A DNA stretch of 64,000 nucleotides from Paraglaciecola mesophila (GTDB lineage Bacteria > Pseudomonadota > Gammaproteobacteria > Enterobacterales > Alteromonadaceae). Shown one piece after another: positions 27,779 through 37,462 of the stretch. The notes under the pieces were generated by a model. That model saw nothing but the letters and a program-made list of their open reading frames with translations, was not told the DNA's origin and ran no database searches. The stretch covers positions 3,161,001 through 3,225,000 of the forward strand of contig NZ_CP047656.1 in NCBI RefSeq assembly GCF_009906955.1, given 5' to 3'. Position 1 is the stretch's first letter. Each line of letters opens with the position of its first letter. The translations under genes and the position numbers were made by a program.

Positions 27779-28300
27779 TTACCTCTTTAAAGCGTTGATG
27801 TGAGATTGGTTACGAAATAGTTGTTGAGCAATCACACCAACAAGCAGTGCTACAATGCCGAACAATAAGCTAATGAGTACATCTGACGTGCGAGATGTGG
27901 TGGTTTGCAGACCAAAAAACGCAACCACATGGAGCAATAAAATACCTGCGTTTCGCCATAAAAGGCTGACACTCAGGCGTTGTTCTTGACTACCAAATAG
28001 GCACCCGCAATCAAAATCTTGATTACCAGAGTAAATATTCAGAGCGATAAGTCCGCTATAGGCCAGTAGTAACCCGCAAGCGAGTATTAGCCCGAATAGC
28101 TGCAAAGCAGGCAGTAACAATAAGATGGCGCTTAGCGCTTCGGCTAAAACCAAGCCTATTACTAATATGTCGCGTTGAATGGGCGGTACCCATTGGTACT
28201 GTTTTAGGTTGTGGGTGAAGCTGTTTACATCTGCCAGTTTATGGACCGCGCAAGCTATCCAAAATACGCTAAGTAAGCCGAGTATTAGGTTAGTTAACAT
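27779..28300 (-). CDS. aauE: MauE-type membrane protein
   Basis: A 173-residue protein with about four hydrophobic helices matching the MauE/DoxX-like family. It has the conserved cysteine motif CGCLFG in the loop FDCGCLFGSQEQ near residues 99-105. In mau and aau clusters this protein works with MauD/AauD in small-subunit maturation, likely passing reducing or oxidising equivalents across the inner membrane. It lies 4 bp after aauB and 6 bp before aauD, which argues for one transcript. Confidence 0.85.
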   Translation of the reverse strand: MLTNLILGLLSVFWIACAVHKLADVNSFTHNLKQYQWVPPIQRDILVIGLVLAEALSAILLLLPALQLFGLILACGLLLAYSGLIALNIYSGNQDFDCGCLFGSQEQRLSVSLLWRNAGILLLHVVAFFGLQTTTSRTSDVLISLLFGIVALLVGVIAQQLFRNQSHINALKR

Positions 28301-28304
28301 AGGG

Positions 28305-29492
28305 TTACTCCACTGCCGTTAGCGTGAAGGGGTTGGCGTTATCACCGCCAATAGACAGGGTGCGCTCTAACTTGGCACTCTTGGGGTTGTATACGTCGAT
28401 CATCATTTTCGCATTGGTGACGGCTAAAAGAGGCTCATCACCTTTGGTGACTTCAAGCGAGATACCATGGGTTTCAAGAGGGATGGTTTTCACTTTTTTA
28501 TGCTGCTTGGTGTCATACACCCACACTTCTGTACCGCCGTCTTTGTGGCTACCATTGACACCGTCTTTGTGCATTAAAATAAAAATCTGCCCATCTGGGT
28601 GGCCAGATATGATTTGCCAGCCACCTGGACGCCAGTTTTGCTCTCGCTCGCTAGCACTGAGTAAATCCCACTTCTCTTGAGGCTTTGCCACTGGGCCACT
28701 TAAATCAACCGGTTGCATATAACCGTGAAAGGTAGGGAAGTAGCCGACATCATTGATGCGTGCATATTTCTCAAACAGAGGATCTTCATCCACATTGAAA
28801 AAAGACGGTACGCGGGTTTCACTGGCGACTTTACCGTGTTCATCTAACTGAATGCTGAGCATTGAACCGTCGGCACATAAGGTACTAAACCCGCGTTCTC
28901 CTGAAGGGTAAATTAAGCTACAACCTGGGATATCCACATCATTGAGAATCTTGTGTTCAAGCATATCGATAACGGAAACCGAGGTAGCAGGGGTAAAATT
29001 AAAAACCAGCATGTACTTGTCGTTATCGATTAGCTGTGTGGCGTTTTTCTCTGACACTGTTTGGGCGCGCTTCTTGTGGGGTAACTCTATTTCATGAGTG
29101 ACGGACAAAGTGGCGTTGTCCCAAATAGAAAGAACATCGGTTCTGGCACCTCGGGTACCGCGAGCGTAATAGGTTTCCGCACTGTACATTTCGTTGCGCT
29201 CGGTGGAAGGAATAAACGAGCCGAAAAAGCCAGTGCTGACTTGGCCTTTGTAGTTTCGGGTGTTACTCGCGATATCGAGTATGATCACCTTACCTTCCGT
29301 CATGCCCCAGAAGTTCATATCCTGCACATATAGCCATGACTCTGGATGTTCTTTGGGCAGAGTCAGTACATTGGGCACCGTATCGTTAGGCAGTTCAGCT
29401 TGGCTTGTTGGACTGATTATTGAAAAGAGCAGTAGTGCTAAGAGTAGTGAAGATATTTGTGCAGACAGAGATCGTAATTTTTTGCTAACCAT
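28305..29492 (-). CDS. aauB: Amine dehydrogenase large subunit, aromatic-amine type
   Basis: Large subunit of the quinoprotein amine dehydrogenase, a periplasmic seven-bladed beta-propeller of about 395 residues. The start at 29492 is preferred because AGGA lies about 10 nt upstream and the product begins with a clean signal peptide (MVSKKLRSLSAQ then a long hydrophobic run ending PTSQA); a longer in-frame ATG at 29516 is possible. The segment WRPGGWQIISGHPDGQ near residues 290-305 matches the conserved WRPGGWQ motif of methylamine dehydrogenase heavy chains. It heads the operon and is followed within 4 bp by aauE. Confidence 0.85.
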   Translation of the reverse strand: MVSKKLRSLSAQISSLLLALLLFSIISPTSQAELPNDTVPNVLTLPKEHPESWLYVQDMNFWGMTEGKVIILDIASNTRNYKGQVSTGFFGSFIPSTERNEMYSAETYYARGTRGARTDVLSIWDNATLSVTHEIELPHKKRAQTVSEKNATQLIDNDKYMLVFNFTPATSVSVIDMLEHKILNDVDIPGCSLIYPSGERGFSTLCADGSMLSIQLDEHGKVASETRVPSFFNVDEDPLFEKYARINDVGYFPTFHGYMQPVDLSGPVAKPQEKWDLLSASEREQNWRPGGWQIISGHPDGQIFILMHKDGVNGSHKDGGTEVWVYDTKQHKKVKTIPLETHGISLEVTKGDEPLLAVTNAKMMIDVYNPKSAKLERTLSIGGDNANPFTLTAVE

Positions 29493-29565
29493 CAGAGTGA
29501 TCCTAGTAATTGACATGCCCGCCGCACTTCAATCGAAATATACGGTGAACAATTAATGCGCTAAA

Positions 29566-29600
29566 TAGTACGTGTGTACTAAATTAGTACAGTTGTACAA
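29566..29600. promoter_or_regulatory. Two tandem palindromes, candidate TetR operators
   Basis: Site 1 is TAGTAC-GTGT-GTACTA at 29566-29581, a perfect palindrome with 6-bp arms. Site 2 is TAGTAC-AGTT-GTACAA at 29585-29600, with one mismatch. Their starts are 19 bp apart, close to two helical turns. Both lie in the 235-bp divergent region between aauB and the tetR-family gene, 50-108 bp from the aauB starts, a good place for control of both genes. Confidence 0.6.
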
Positions 29601-29686
29601 ATGATCCAAGTGTTTTTTCACAATTTTTTCACATGAGTGTTTTTTTGAGCGATCATTCAAGCTTGTGCATGACTTTTACTGGGATC

Positions 29687-29695
29687 TGATATAAT
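29687..29695 (+). promoter_or_regulatory. Candidate extended -10 promoter of the TetR gene
   Basis: TGATATAAT, an extended -10 (TGN-TATAAT), lies 57 bp before the TTG start of the regulator gene. No good -35 is seen at the usual distance, as is common for extended -10 promoters. Confidence 0.5.
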
Positions 29696-29751
29696 CATGC
29701 GCAAGGGAAAGGTAAGCATGTTCAAATGCCTACCAGGTTAAAGGTAACTAA

Positions 29752-30420
29752 TTGAATAAAATGAGAAATATTAGAAAAGGAACGGGGGAATCTCGTCGCG
29801 GTAAAGAAACCATATTATTGATTCTAAACTCCGCCAAATCGATACTCATTGAGGAAGGGTACAGTAAATTGTCTATGCGCAAGGTCGCTATGGGTGCCCA
29901 GATCAGCGTTGGGAATCTGCAATATTACTATCCAAGCAAAAACGACCTACTCAAAGATATGCTCGATCATAGTATTGATGAGTTTATGGATGAATTTGAA
30001 CGATTACGCTTAGGGGCTAATAATGATCCTGAGTTGCACCTCAAGTCGATTATCAATTTTATTGTGCTTGATTTGGGTAATCCCACTACGACCACTTTCT
30101 ACCCCGAGCTTTGGGCGTTGGCCAATCATGACGAGTATGCGGACAAATTAATGGATGAAATTTACGCTCGAGTGCGTGTGCCGCTTGAAGATAGCATTAT
30201 GCGTTTGAACCCAACGCTAAATTTTGAGCAAGTGCAAAAAGTTGCGCTGTTTATTTCTTCATCCATGGAAGGCATGACCATGTTTGTTGGCCACGGTAAG
30301 GTGTGGAACGACTCGATTCAACATATGGCAAATATCGCCACTATGAGCTTTTTGCAGTTGGTTAAAAATATTACGCCACAAACCATAGAGCAAGCATCGC
30401 CAGAAGAGCCGCTAAGGTGA
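29752..30420 (+). CDS. TetR-family regulator, likely controller of the aau operon
   Basis: A 222-residue regulator with an N-terminal helix-turn-helix of the TetR type. The recognition region lies in SKLSMRKVAMGAQISVGNLQYYYPSK (about residues 42-67), with the typical YYYP motif. The C-terminal region should bind a ligand, perhaps the amine or a downstream intermediate. The TTG start at 29752 has AAAGG about 8 nt upstream; an in-frame ATG at 29761 is an alternative but too far from it. It is divergent from aauB, with two palindromes between them. Confidence 0.85.
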   Translation: MNKMRNIRKGTGESRRGKETILLILNSAKSILIEEGYSKLSMRKVAMGAQISVGNLQYYYPSKNDLLKDMLDHSIDEFMDEFERLRLGANNDPELHLKSIINFIVLDLGNPTTTTFYPELWALANHDEYADKLMDEIYARVRVPLEDSIMRLNPTLNFEQVQKVALFISSSMEGMTMFVGHGKVWNDSIQHMANIATMSFLQLVKNITPQTIEQASPEEPLR

Positions 30421-30481
30421 GCGCTCAAGCTTTGATGCTAAAGGCAACCTAGGGCCTCATGTCAACTAGAGTATCTGCTTG

Positions 30482-31720
30482 TTACAACACATCAACAACG
30501 ATTTGGTTTCTACCTAGCTGCTTTGCTTGGTAGAGCGCGAGATCGGCAAAAGAAATCATGCCGTCTATTTCACCTTCAAACTTGTTGCTTAACCCTATGC
30601 TGGTGGTGCACTTTATGGGTTGTTGGTTTATCCACGAAGCACGCTCGCTAAATGCAATACGGAATTCTTCTAGGCTTGCTTTAGCCTGCTCTATAGGGGT
30701 ATTTTGAAAGTAAACGCAGAATTCTTCACCGCCAAAACGCGCAATAAGGTGTTGGCTAAAATGGCTGGCTAATAGCCGCGCCACATCTTTTAGCACTTGG
30801 TCTCCCCCTTCGTGGCCGAATGTGTCATTCACTTTTTTGAAAAAATCTAAATCGATGAGGGCAACACAATCTTGACCTGACGGTGAGGTGTTCTCTAGGC
30901 GGTGAAAGAAGTAGCGACGATTGGGTAAGCCGGTCAAATAATCAGAGTTCGCTGCTCGGCGGATAGTCTCGATATTTTCTATGTTTTCAATATTTTGGGT
31001 GACACAGCAAAAAAACTCTTCATGGCAGTAAGGGCGGTTTAAATAGTCGTTGGCACCGCTTTTTATGAACCGAGCGGATAAAAATGACGGTCCCTCTGAG
31101 GACATACCAATGACGGCTAAATCGTCTTTTTTGAAGTTTTTGCGCAGTGCAACCAACATCTCTAAGCCGCTCATATTAGGCATATTCTCGTCGGTCAAAA
31201 CCATTTTAATGCCTGGTTTTTTGTTCAGAATTTCAAGCCCCTCAATACCGTCTTTAGCTTCATAAGTAATAAAGTTGTGCCGTTTTAATAAATTGACTGC
31301 GGCGTTGCGACTCAGTAGTGAGTCGTCGACTACTAATATTCCAATTTTTTGGTTGCGCTCTAAGCGCACAATTAGACGCGTTAAGTATTCGTACACTTGG
31401 GCATTTTGTTTCGGGATGTAATCAACGACAGGCTTGTTTAGAATTTGTTCTCGGGTGTTGTTGTCTAGCCTACCAGTGATAACAATGACTGGGATTTGGT
31501 ATTTTAATACCGCTTCAATGGCTTCGCCCCTAGGTGCATCGGGTAGGGTATAATCGACTACAGCACATAAAAATTCTTCACTCGCTTGATCATTAAGCAC
31601 ATCTAATGCTTGGGCTAAGCTAAAGACGCTGATCGGAATTTTATCTGCTTTTTTAATTAAGTGACTGACAACACGAACACTGGTAGAACTGTCATCGACA
31701 ACTAACACTTTATTTTTCAA
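30482..31720 (-). CDS. Diguanylate cyclase with two receiver domains (PleD-like)
   Basis: A 412-residue cytoplasmic protein. Receiver domain 1 (residues 4-120) has the phospho-acceptor D56 in VVDYTLPD. Receiver domain 2 (125-243) has D177 in LTDENMPNMSG. A C-terminal GGDEF domain (from about 260) carries the active motif GGEEF at 330-334 and the preceding DLDFFKKVNDTFGHEGGD. It should make cyclic di-GMP when phosphorylated. The product-inhibition site RxxD expected five residues before GGEEF reads FSQH, so feedback inhibition is probably absent. No histidine kinase is next to it. A c-di-GMP-binding pilus ATPase (MshE) is encoded in the same window. Confidence 0.9.
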   Translation of the reverse strand: MKNKVLVVDDSSTSVRVVSHLIKKADKIPISVFSLAQALDVLNDQASEEFLCAVVDYTLPDAPRGEAIEAVLKYQIPVIVITGRLDNNTREQILNKPVVDYIPKQNAQVYEYLTRLIVRLERNQKIGILVVDDSLLSRNAAVNLLKRHNFITYEAKDGIEGLEILNKKPGIKMVLTDENMPNMSGLEMLVALRKNFKKDDLAVIGMSSEGPSFLSARFIKSGANDYLNRPYCHEEFFCCVTQNIENIENIETIRRAANSDYLTGLPNRRYFFHRLENTSPSGQDCVALIDLDFFKKVNDTFGHEGGDQVLKDVARLLASHFSQHLIARFGGEEFCVYFQNTPIEQAKASLEEFRIAFSERASWINQQPIKCTTSIGLSNKFEGEIDGMISFADLALYQAKQLGRNQIVVDVL

Positions 31721-31936
31721 TTTACACGCCTTGTTTAATCGATCCCATGAATTACATGAAAAATGTATAGAGCGTAAATAGATACGTCATCTCGGTGGGT
31801 TATGCAATTAGGCGATAGTCGATAAAGACAATACTTTCTTCTGTTATACCATTACTACATAGCGACGCCTTAATCAAAAACCGCTGGACGTATTCTGAGG
31901 CGGTCACTTATTAATGCGGATTGGTATTAAACGATA

Positions 31937-32365
31937 CTATCGCTTGAATTTTGTCTCTAAGATAACGGAAGAATTAGTACGTTCCACTCCGTCCAAGTTA
32001 CCTATGTTGTCTAAAATTTGGCTTAATTGCTCAAGAGATTCAGCTTGCACGATAGCGATTAAGTCATACTCTCCGCTAATGGCATAGAGTTCACTGACTT
32101 CGCTAACTTGGCGCAATTCCGCGTTAGTTTTGGCGGTTAATTTTTGCTTAACTTTGATGGATACGTGAGAGGACACCAGATTGTCTTGGTATTCACTGCC
32201 ATATTGCACTGCGTAGCCTTTAATCACACCGGATTCTTCAAGTTTAGTCATTCGGTTTTGAACGGTCGAGCGAGACAGATTCAATACACGTGCTAAATCA
32301 GAGATGCTGGCTCTGGCATTAGAGCGCAGGATAGAAAGTAGCTGTTGTTCTTGTTTGGTTATCAT
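31937..32365 (-). CDS. Lrp/AsnC-family transcriptional regulator
   Basis: A 142-residue regulator of the feast/famine family. The N-terminal helix-turn-helix is in SDLARVLNLSRSTVQNRMTKLEESG (about residues 23-47), and the C-terminal half is the ligand-binding RAM domain with the GEYDLIAIVQ segment. It is divergent from astC with about 153 bp between starts, so it is a likely regulator of the arginine or ornithine cluster. The effector, probably an amino acid, is not known. Confidence 0.87.
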   Translation of the reverse strand: MITKQEQQLLSILRSNARASISDLARVLNLSRSTVQNRMTKLEESGVIKGYAVQYGSEYQDNLVSSHVSIKVKQKLTAKTNAELRQVSEVSELYAISGEYDLIAIVQAESLEQLSQILDNIGNLDGVERTNSSVILETKFKR

Positions 32366-32467
32366 TTTGATACTTAGTTTGGTCTATTTGTTAAGTAGAC
32401 TGAGCATTTTAACCATAATGCTACTGCAATTTTAACTTGATTACCTTGATAATAGCGTAATACCTAG

Positions 32468-33724
<1,257 letters not shown>

Positions 33725-33729
33725 GTAGC

Positions 33730-34770
33730 ATGTTGGTAATTCGGCCTATATGCGCGCAAGATTTTGCGGCTTTAAAGCAGATTGCGATTGAATCTGGGCA
33801 TGGCTTTACTTCGCTGCCTGATAACGATGAGTTATTACTGAGCAAGATATCTCGCGCACAGAAGAGCTTTACTGAAACCGTGACCTCCCCCGGTCAGCAA
33901 AGCTATTTATTTGTCCTCGAAGATACGCAAAGTAAAGACATCATCGGTGTCACCGGAATTGAAGCTGCGGTGGGTTTGAGCACACCATTTTATCATTATC
34001 ATGTTGCCAGCCATGTGCATTACTCACCTCGCTTAGGGGTGAAAAAAGTCGTGGAGACGCTGAATTTGTGTAATGACTACACTGGGGCATCTGAAGTCTG
34101 TACCTTGTTCGTACGTGAAAAATACCGCCGTGGTTTTGCTGGCCAACTTTTGTCTCGTGTTCGTTATCTGTTTATGGCGAATCACCCCGAGCGCTTTTCT
34201 GATTTGGTTATTGCTGAGATGCGCGGTATTTCCGATGAAAATGGTCATTCGCCGTTTTGGGCATGGTTAGAGACGAACTTCTTTGGGATTGATTTCCCTA
34301 CCGCTGATTACCTAGTGGGTATCGGAGATAAGTCGTTTATTGCTGAATTGATGCCTAAGCACCCCGTTTACGTGGCGCTACTTAGCCCAGAAGCACAAAG
34401 CGTGATTGGTAAGGTGCATGAAAAGACAGCACCTGCACTGCGCTTACTGCAAAAAGAAGGCTTCTTTCATCGCGGATACGTTGACTTGTTTGACGCAGGC
34501 CCTACTGTTGAAGTGGCGCTAAGAAATATCCGTACAGTGCAACAAAGTCGCGTAGCAACTGTGGTGATTGGTGATGAAAGTCAATTATCACACGCGAAAG
34601 CAGATGAGCAAAATTACATGCTGTGCAGCACAGACGTCAGCCAGTTTCGTGCCACGATCACCCCTGAAGTGACATACCACAGCGAGAAAAATTCGTTAAT
34701 GCTCAGCGCAAATACGGCCGCTGAGTTAGGTTTATCAGACGGCAACGATGTGCGTTTTATTAAGCTATAA
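33730..34770 (+). CDS. astA: Arginine N-succinyltransferase
   Basis: A 346-residue enzyme of the AstA family, which transfers the succinyl group from succinyl-CoA to arginine as the first step of the arginine succinyltransferase (AST) pathway. The N-terminus MLVIRPICAQDFAALKQIAIESGHGFTSLP matches the family start in general layout, and later segments EVCTLFVREKYRRG and FADLVIAEMRG-like residues (here FSDLVIAEMRG) are typical. It lies 5 bp after astC on the same strand. Confidence 0.9.
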   Translation: MLVIRPICAQDFAALKQIAIESGHGFTSLPDNDELLLSKISRAQKSFTETVTSPGQQSYLFVLEDTQSKDIIGVTGIEAAVGLSTPFYHYHVASHVHYSPRLGVKKVVETLNLCNDYTGASEVCTLFVREKYRRGFAGQLLSRVRYLFMANHPERFSDLVIAEMRGISDENGHSPFWAWLETNFFGIDFPTADYLVGIGDKSFIAELMPKHPVYVALLSPEAQSVIGKVHEKTAPALRLLQKEGFFHRGYVDLFDAGPTVEVALRNIRTVQQSRVATVVIGDESQLSHAKADEQNYMLCSTDVSQFRATITPEVTYHSEKNSLMLSANTAAELGLSDGNDVRFIKL

Positions 34771-34840
34771 AACGAGCAGACCACAAGCAAAATTGCTCTG
34801 CTTTCGCACGTCATAACATTGAATAGAAAGGTTTTTATTT

Positions 34841-35647
34841 ATGCATACAAACGTGAATACTTTATTTGAAAAACTATGGGAAAGTTACCTTGCGGTAACG
34901 CCTTCTGCAGTTACCGTGCACGATTTATTCGATAAAACTCAGGGGCAAGAGGTAGTGAATGATCACATAGCTCTGCGCACCTTTAACTTGCCTGGGATCG
35001 GTTTGAGCGCTTTAGCCGCGCATTTTGAAGCCGTCGGTTACAAGGCTTGCGGCGAATATCATTTCGTAAGCAAAAAGCTTTACGCGAAACATTTTGAGCA
35101 TACTGAAAATCCGGATTTACCTAAGGTCTTTATTTCCGAATTATTGCTGGAACAGTGCAGTGAATCATTACAAGAAACTGTGCGCTCTCTTGTGGCAAAC
35201 ATGGATAAAGACACAGTAACTCAAGACAATTTTTTATACTCAGGCCGTCACTGGGATATTGATTACTCAACTTATCAACGCTTGTTGCAAGAGTCAGAAT
35301 TTGCGGCGTGGGTAGCTGCATGGGGCTATCGTGCTAATCACTTTACTGTCAGTAATAATCACTTAAGCCAGTTTGACTCCATTGAGCAAATCAATCAGGC
35401 AGTGAAGGCTGCAGGTTTGTCGCTAAATACGGCCGGAGGAGAAATCAAAGGCTCGGCTGACGTTATGTTAGAGCAGTCATCGACTTTGGCAGATAAGCAT
35501 CCTGTCGCCTTTACTGATGGCGAGCGTGACATCCCTAGCTGTTTTTACGAATTTGCCAAACGCTATCCAAAACCTGATGGTTCGCTATTTACTGGCTTTG
35601 TAGCTGAGTCAGCCGATAAAATATTTGAAAGTACTAACGCGAGATAG
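34841..35647 (+). CDS. DUF1338 family protein (HglS/YdcJ-like)
   Basis: A 268-residue protein of the DUF1338 family, a VOC-like metalloenzyme fold. Metal-ligand candidates are the histidines in NDHIALRTFN (near residue 46) and in the RANHFTVS region (near residue 168), plus an acidic residue in FYEFAKRYP. A characterised family member is a 2-oxoadipate dioxygenase/decarboxylase of lysine breakdown, but that activity should not be assumed for this protein. It follows astA by 70 bp, where a neighbouring organism's cluster would carry astD first, and is closed by a terminator. Confidence 0.82.
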   Translation: MHTNVNTLFEKLWESYLAVTPSAVTVHDLFDKTQGQEVVNDHIALRTFNLPGIGLSALAAHFEAVGYKACGEYHFVSKKLYAKHFEHTENPDLPKVFISELLLEQCSESLQETVRSLVANMDKDTVTQDNFLYSGRHWDIDYSTYQRLLQESEFAAWVAAWGYRANHFTVSNNHLSQFDSIEQINQAVKAAGLSLNTAGGEIKGSADVMLEQSSTLADKHPVAFTDGERDIPSCFYEFAKRYPKPDGSLFTGFVAESADKIFESTNAR

Positions 35648-35698
35648 TTGCAATCTATACCCATGACATAGTGTGTTAGGGTGATTTTGTTACCTTTT

Positions 35699-35725
35699 AA
35701 GGGGGCCTGTGGGCCCCTTTTTTTT
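35699..35725 (+). terminator. Rho-independent terminator after the DUF1338 gene
   Basis: GGGGCC (35702-35707) pairs with GGCCCC (35712-35717), with a TGTG loop. Flanking AA/TT pairs extend the stem, and eight T residues follow (35718-35725). Confidence 0.9.
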
Positions 35726-35764
35726 AGCCCATCGTCTAATTGTACTAAATTCGCAATGTCGCTA

Positions 35765-35794
35765 TTGTCACCTATACTGATGCAAAATTAATCT
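35765..35794 (+). promoter_or_regulatory. Possible promoter of the msh secretory operon
   Basis: TTGTCA (5 of 6 to the -35 consensus) at 35765-35770 and TAATCT at 35789-35794, spaced by 18 bp, 128 bp before mshI. The -10 is weak. Confidence 0.3.
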
Positions 35795-35921
35795 GTAAAA
35801 CCTTAAGTTAACTTATTGGTATCGCTAATAAATCAAGTTTCAAAAGGGATTTATATTGCTGGTGCTTTATTTCAAAGTTTGCTGTAATGGCGAAGTAATG
35901 TAACAAGATATGAACTGAAAA

Positions 35922-36854
35922 ATGCGAATTAGCTGGCGCGAGTTTATTAAGCAGTACTTTAGCAAGCCATCAAAATTTCACTCGATTGGGATTGAAATGG
36001 GTGATGCTGAGTTGCACCTAAATGTTATCCAAAAAAAATCTGGGTCCTACCAGTGGGTAAAGCAGCATAGTCTTCCTATGCAAGATTGGGTTAAACATTT
36101 ACAAGAGTATGTCACCCAGAACAACTTGGCCCGTACACCTTGTCATGTTGCACTAGGACTAAATAAGTATCAGTTATTTCAAATCGATAGACCGGAAGTA
36201 GAAGAACAAGAAGTCGCTCAAGCGATTCAGTGGCAGGTCAAAGAACAACTCACCAGTAATGATGAGCACGTGTTTGATTATTATGATCATCCCGCTGCGA
36301 TAGGCGGCAAAGAAAAAGTGAATGTGGTTGCCATTTCACGCCCTCAAGTTATCTCAATAATTAAAGGCATTTCTCAAGCAGATTTAAAACTAAGTACCAT
36401 CACCATAGAAGAGCTGGCGACGTCTGAGCTTTTAGCTGCCAGTGACGATGCAGTTTTGAGCTTGTTTCAGGAAAAAGGCGGGCAAATTAATTTAAATATC
36501 CTTAAACAGGGTAAGTTGTTTTTCTCACGTCGCTTGAAAGGCTATGAAAACCTGGCGAGCTTTTCATTGGAAGAGTTTCAAATGGGCATGGGGGACACTC
36601 TGAGTGTCGAAATTCAACGCTCAATGGATTACTTCGAAAGCCAGTTGCGACAAGCACCAGTGCGTCACATTGTGGTTCACCTGAATACGCCTATTCAAGC
36701 GCAGTTAGCGGAGTTGATTAAAGAGCTGACGTTTATGCCAGTCTCTATTATGGATTTGCCGTTAACGCCTAACGAGCCAAGCCCGACAGTCAGTTTAGCC
36801 AGCTTGGGGGCTGCGCTTACAGACATTGAAATTAATAGTGAGGCAGGCCAATGA
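35922..36854 (+). CDS. mshI: MSHA biogenesis protein MshI (PilM-like)
   Basis: A 310-residue cytoplasmic protein of the PilM/MshI type, part of the alignment complex of the MSHA type IV pilus. It has the actin-like-fold opening HSIGIEMGDAELHLN and the segment VALGLNKYQLFQIDRPEVEEQEV common to PilM-like proteins. It opens the msh locus here, and its stop overlaps the next gene by 4 bp. The Vibrio locus begins with mshH (a csrD-like gene), which is absent here. Confidence 0.87.
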   Translation: MRISWREFIKQYFSKPSKFHSIGIEMGDAELHLNVIQKKSGSYQWVKQHSLPMQDWVKHLQEYVTQNNLARTPCHVALGLNKYQLFQIDRPEVEEQEVAQAIQWQVKEQLTSNDEHVFDYYDHPAAIGGKEKVNVVAISRPQVISIIKGISQADLKLSTITIEELATSELLAASDDAVLSLFQEKGGQINLNILKQGKLFFSRRLKGYENLASFSLEEFQMGMGDTLSVEIQRSMDYFESQLRQAPVRHIVVHLNTPIQAQLAELIKELTFMPVSIMDLPLTPNEPSPTVSLASLGAALTDIEINSEAGQ

Positions 36855-37462
36855 AGTCTCGTATTAACCTGTATTTACCAGAATTACACCCAAAACTTGA
36901 AGTGCTTACGCTGTCATTCGTGATCGCAATTTGGGCAAGTTTGATGGTAATTTTCGGCGCAATCTACTACTTCAATCATAGTCATGGCCAGAGCGTTGAG
37001 CAGCAATTGAGCGCTATACAAACGCAAAAAAATCAGCTTGAAGATCAGCTCGTCATATTGAATGAGACGTTAGCGGGGCGTACTAAAGACCCAGTGTTAT
37101 TGGCCGCTATAGAAAGTAAGCAGTTAGAAGTCAGTTTGAAACAAAGGGTCATTGATGAGTTGTCTGGGCAGGAGCAATTCAAATCCCACGGGTTTGCGGG
37201 ACTGATGACTGGGCTGGCTGAGCACCATTTAGATGGGATTTGGTTAACCCGAATTCATTTAGATGAAAACCAAGTAATGTTAGAAGGCGCAGCAACCGAC
37301 TCATCGCTTATTCCTAAGTGGATGACTAGCTTGAGTTTAACACCGCGTTTGAAAGGGCAGGAGTTCTCAACGACTAAGCTTTATCGTGATCCAAATCAGC
37401 AGCTGATGTTTACCTTAGGCACTAAAAATTCCGTGCAAGCGGAAGTAAAGGAACAGCCATGA
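36851..37462 (+). CDS. MSHA biogenesis PilN-like protein (second mshI-like gene)
   Basis: A 203-residue inner-membrane protein with one N-terminal membrane helix (FVIAIWASLMVIFGAIYYF), followed by a coiled-coil region (QLSAIQTQKNQLEDQLVILNET) and a small periplasmic domain. The layout and position match the PilN-like component of MSHA loci, annotated in Vibrio as mshI1/mshI2. It overlaps mshI and mshJ by 4 bp at each end, indicating one coupled operon. Confidence 0.82.
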   Translation: MKSRINLYLPELHPKLEVLTLSFVIAIWASLMVIFGAIYYFNHSHGQSVEQQLSAIQTQKNQLEDQLVILNETLAGRTKDPVLLAAIESKQLEVSLKQRVIDELSGQEQFKSHGFAGLMTGLAEHHLDGIWLTRIHLDENQVMLEGAATDSSLIPKWMTSLSLTPRLKGQEFSTTKLYRDPNQQLMFTLGTKNSVQAEVKEQP

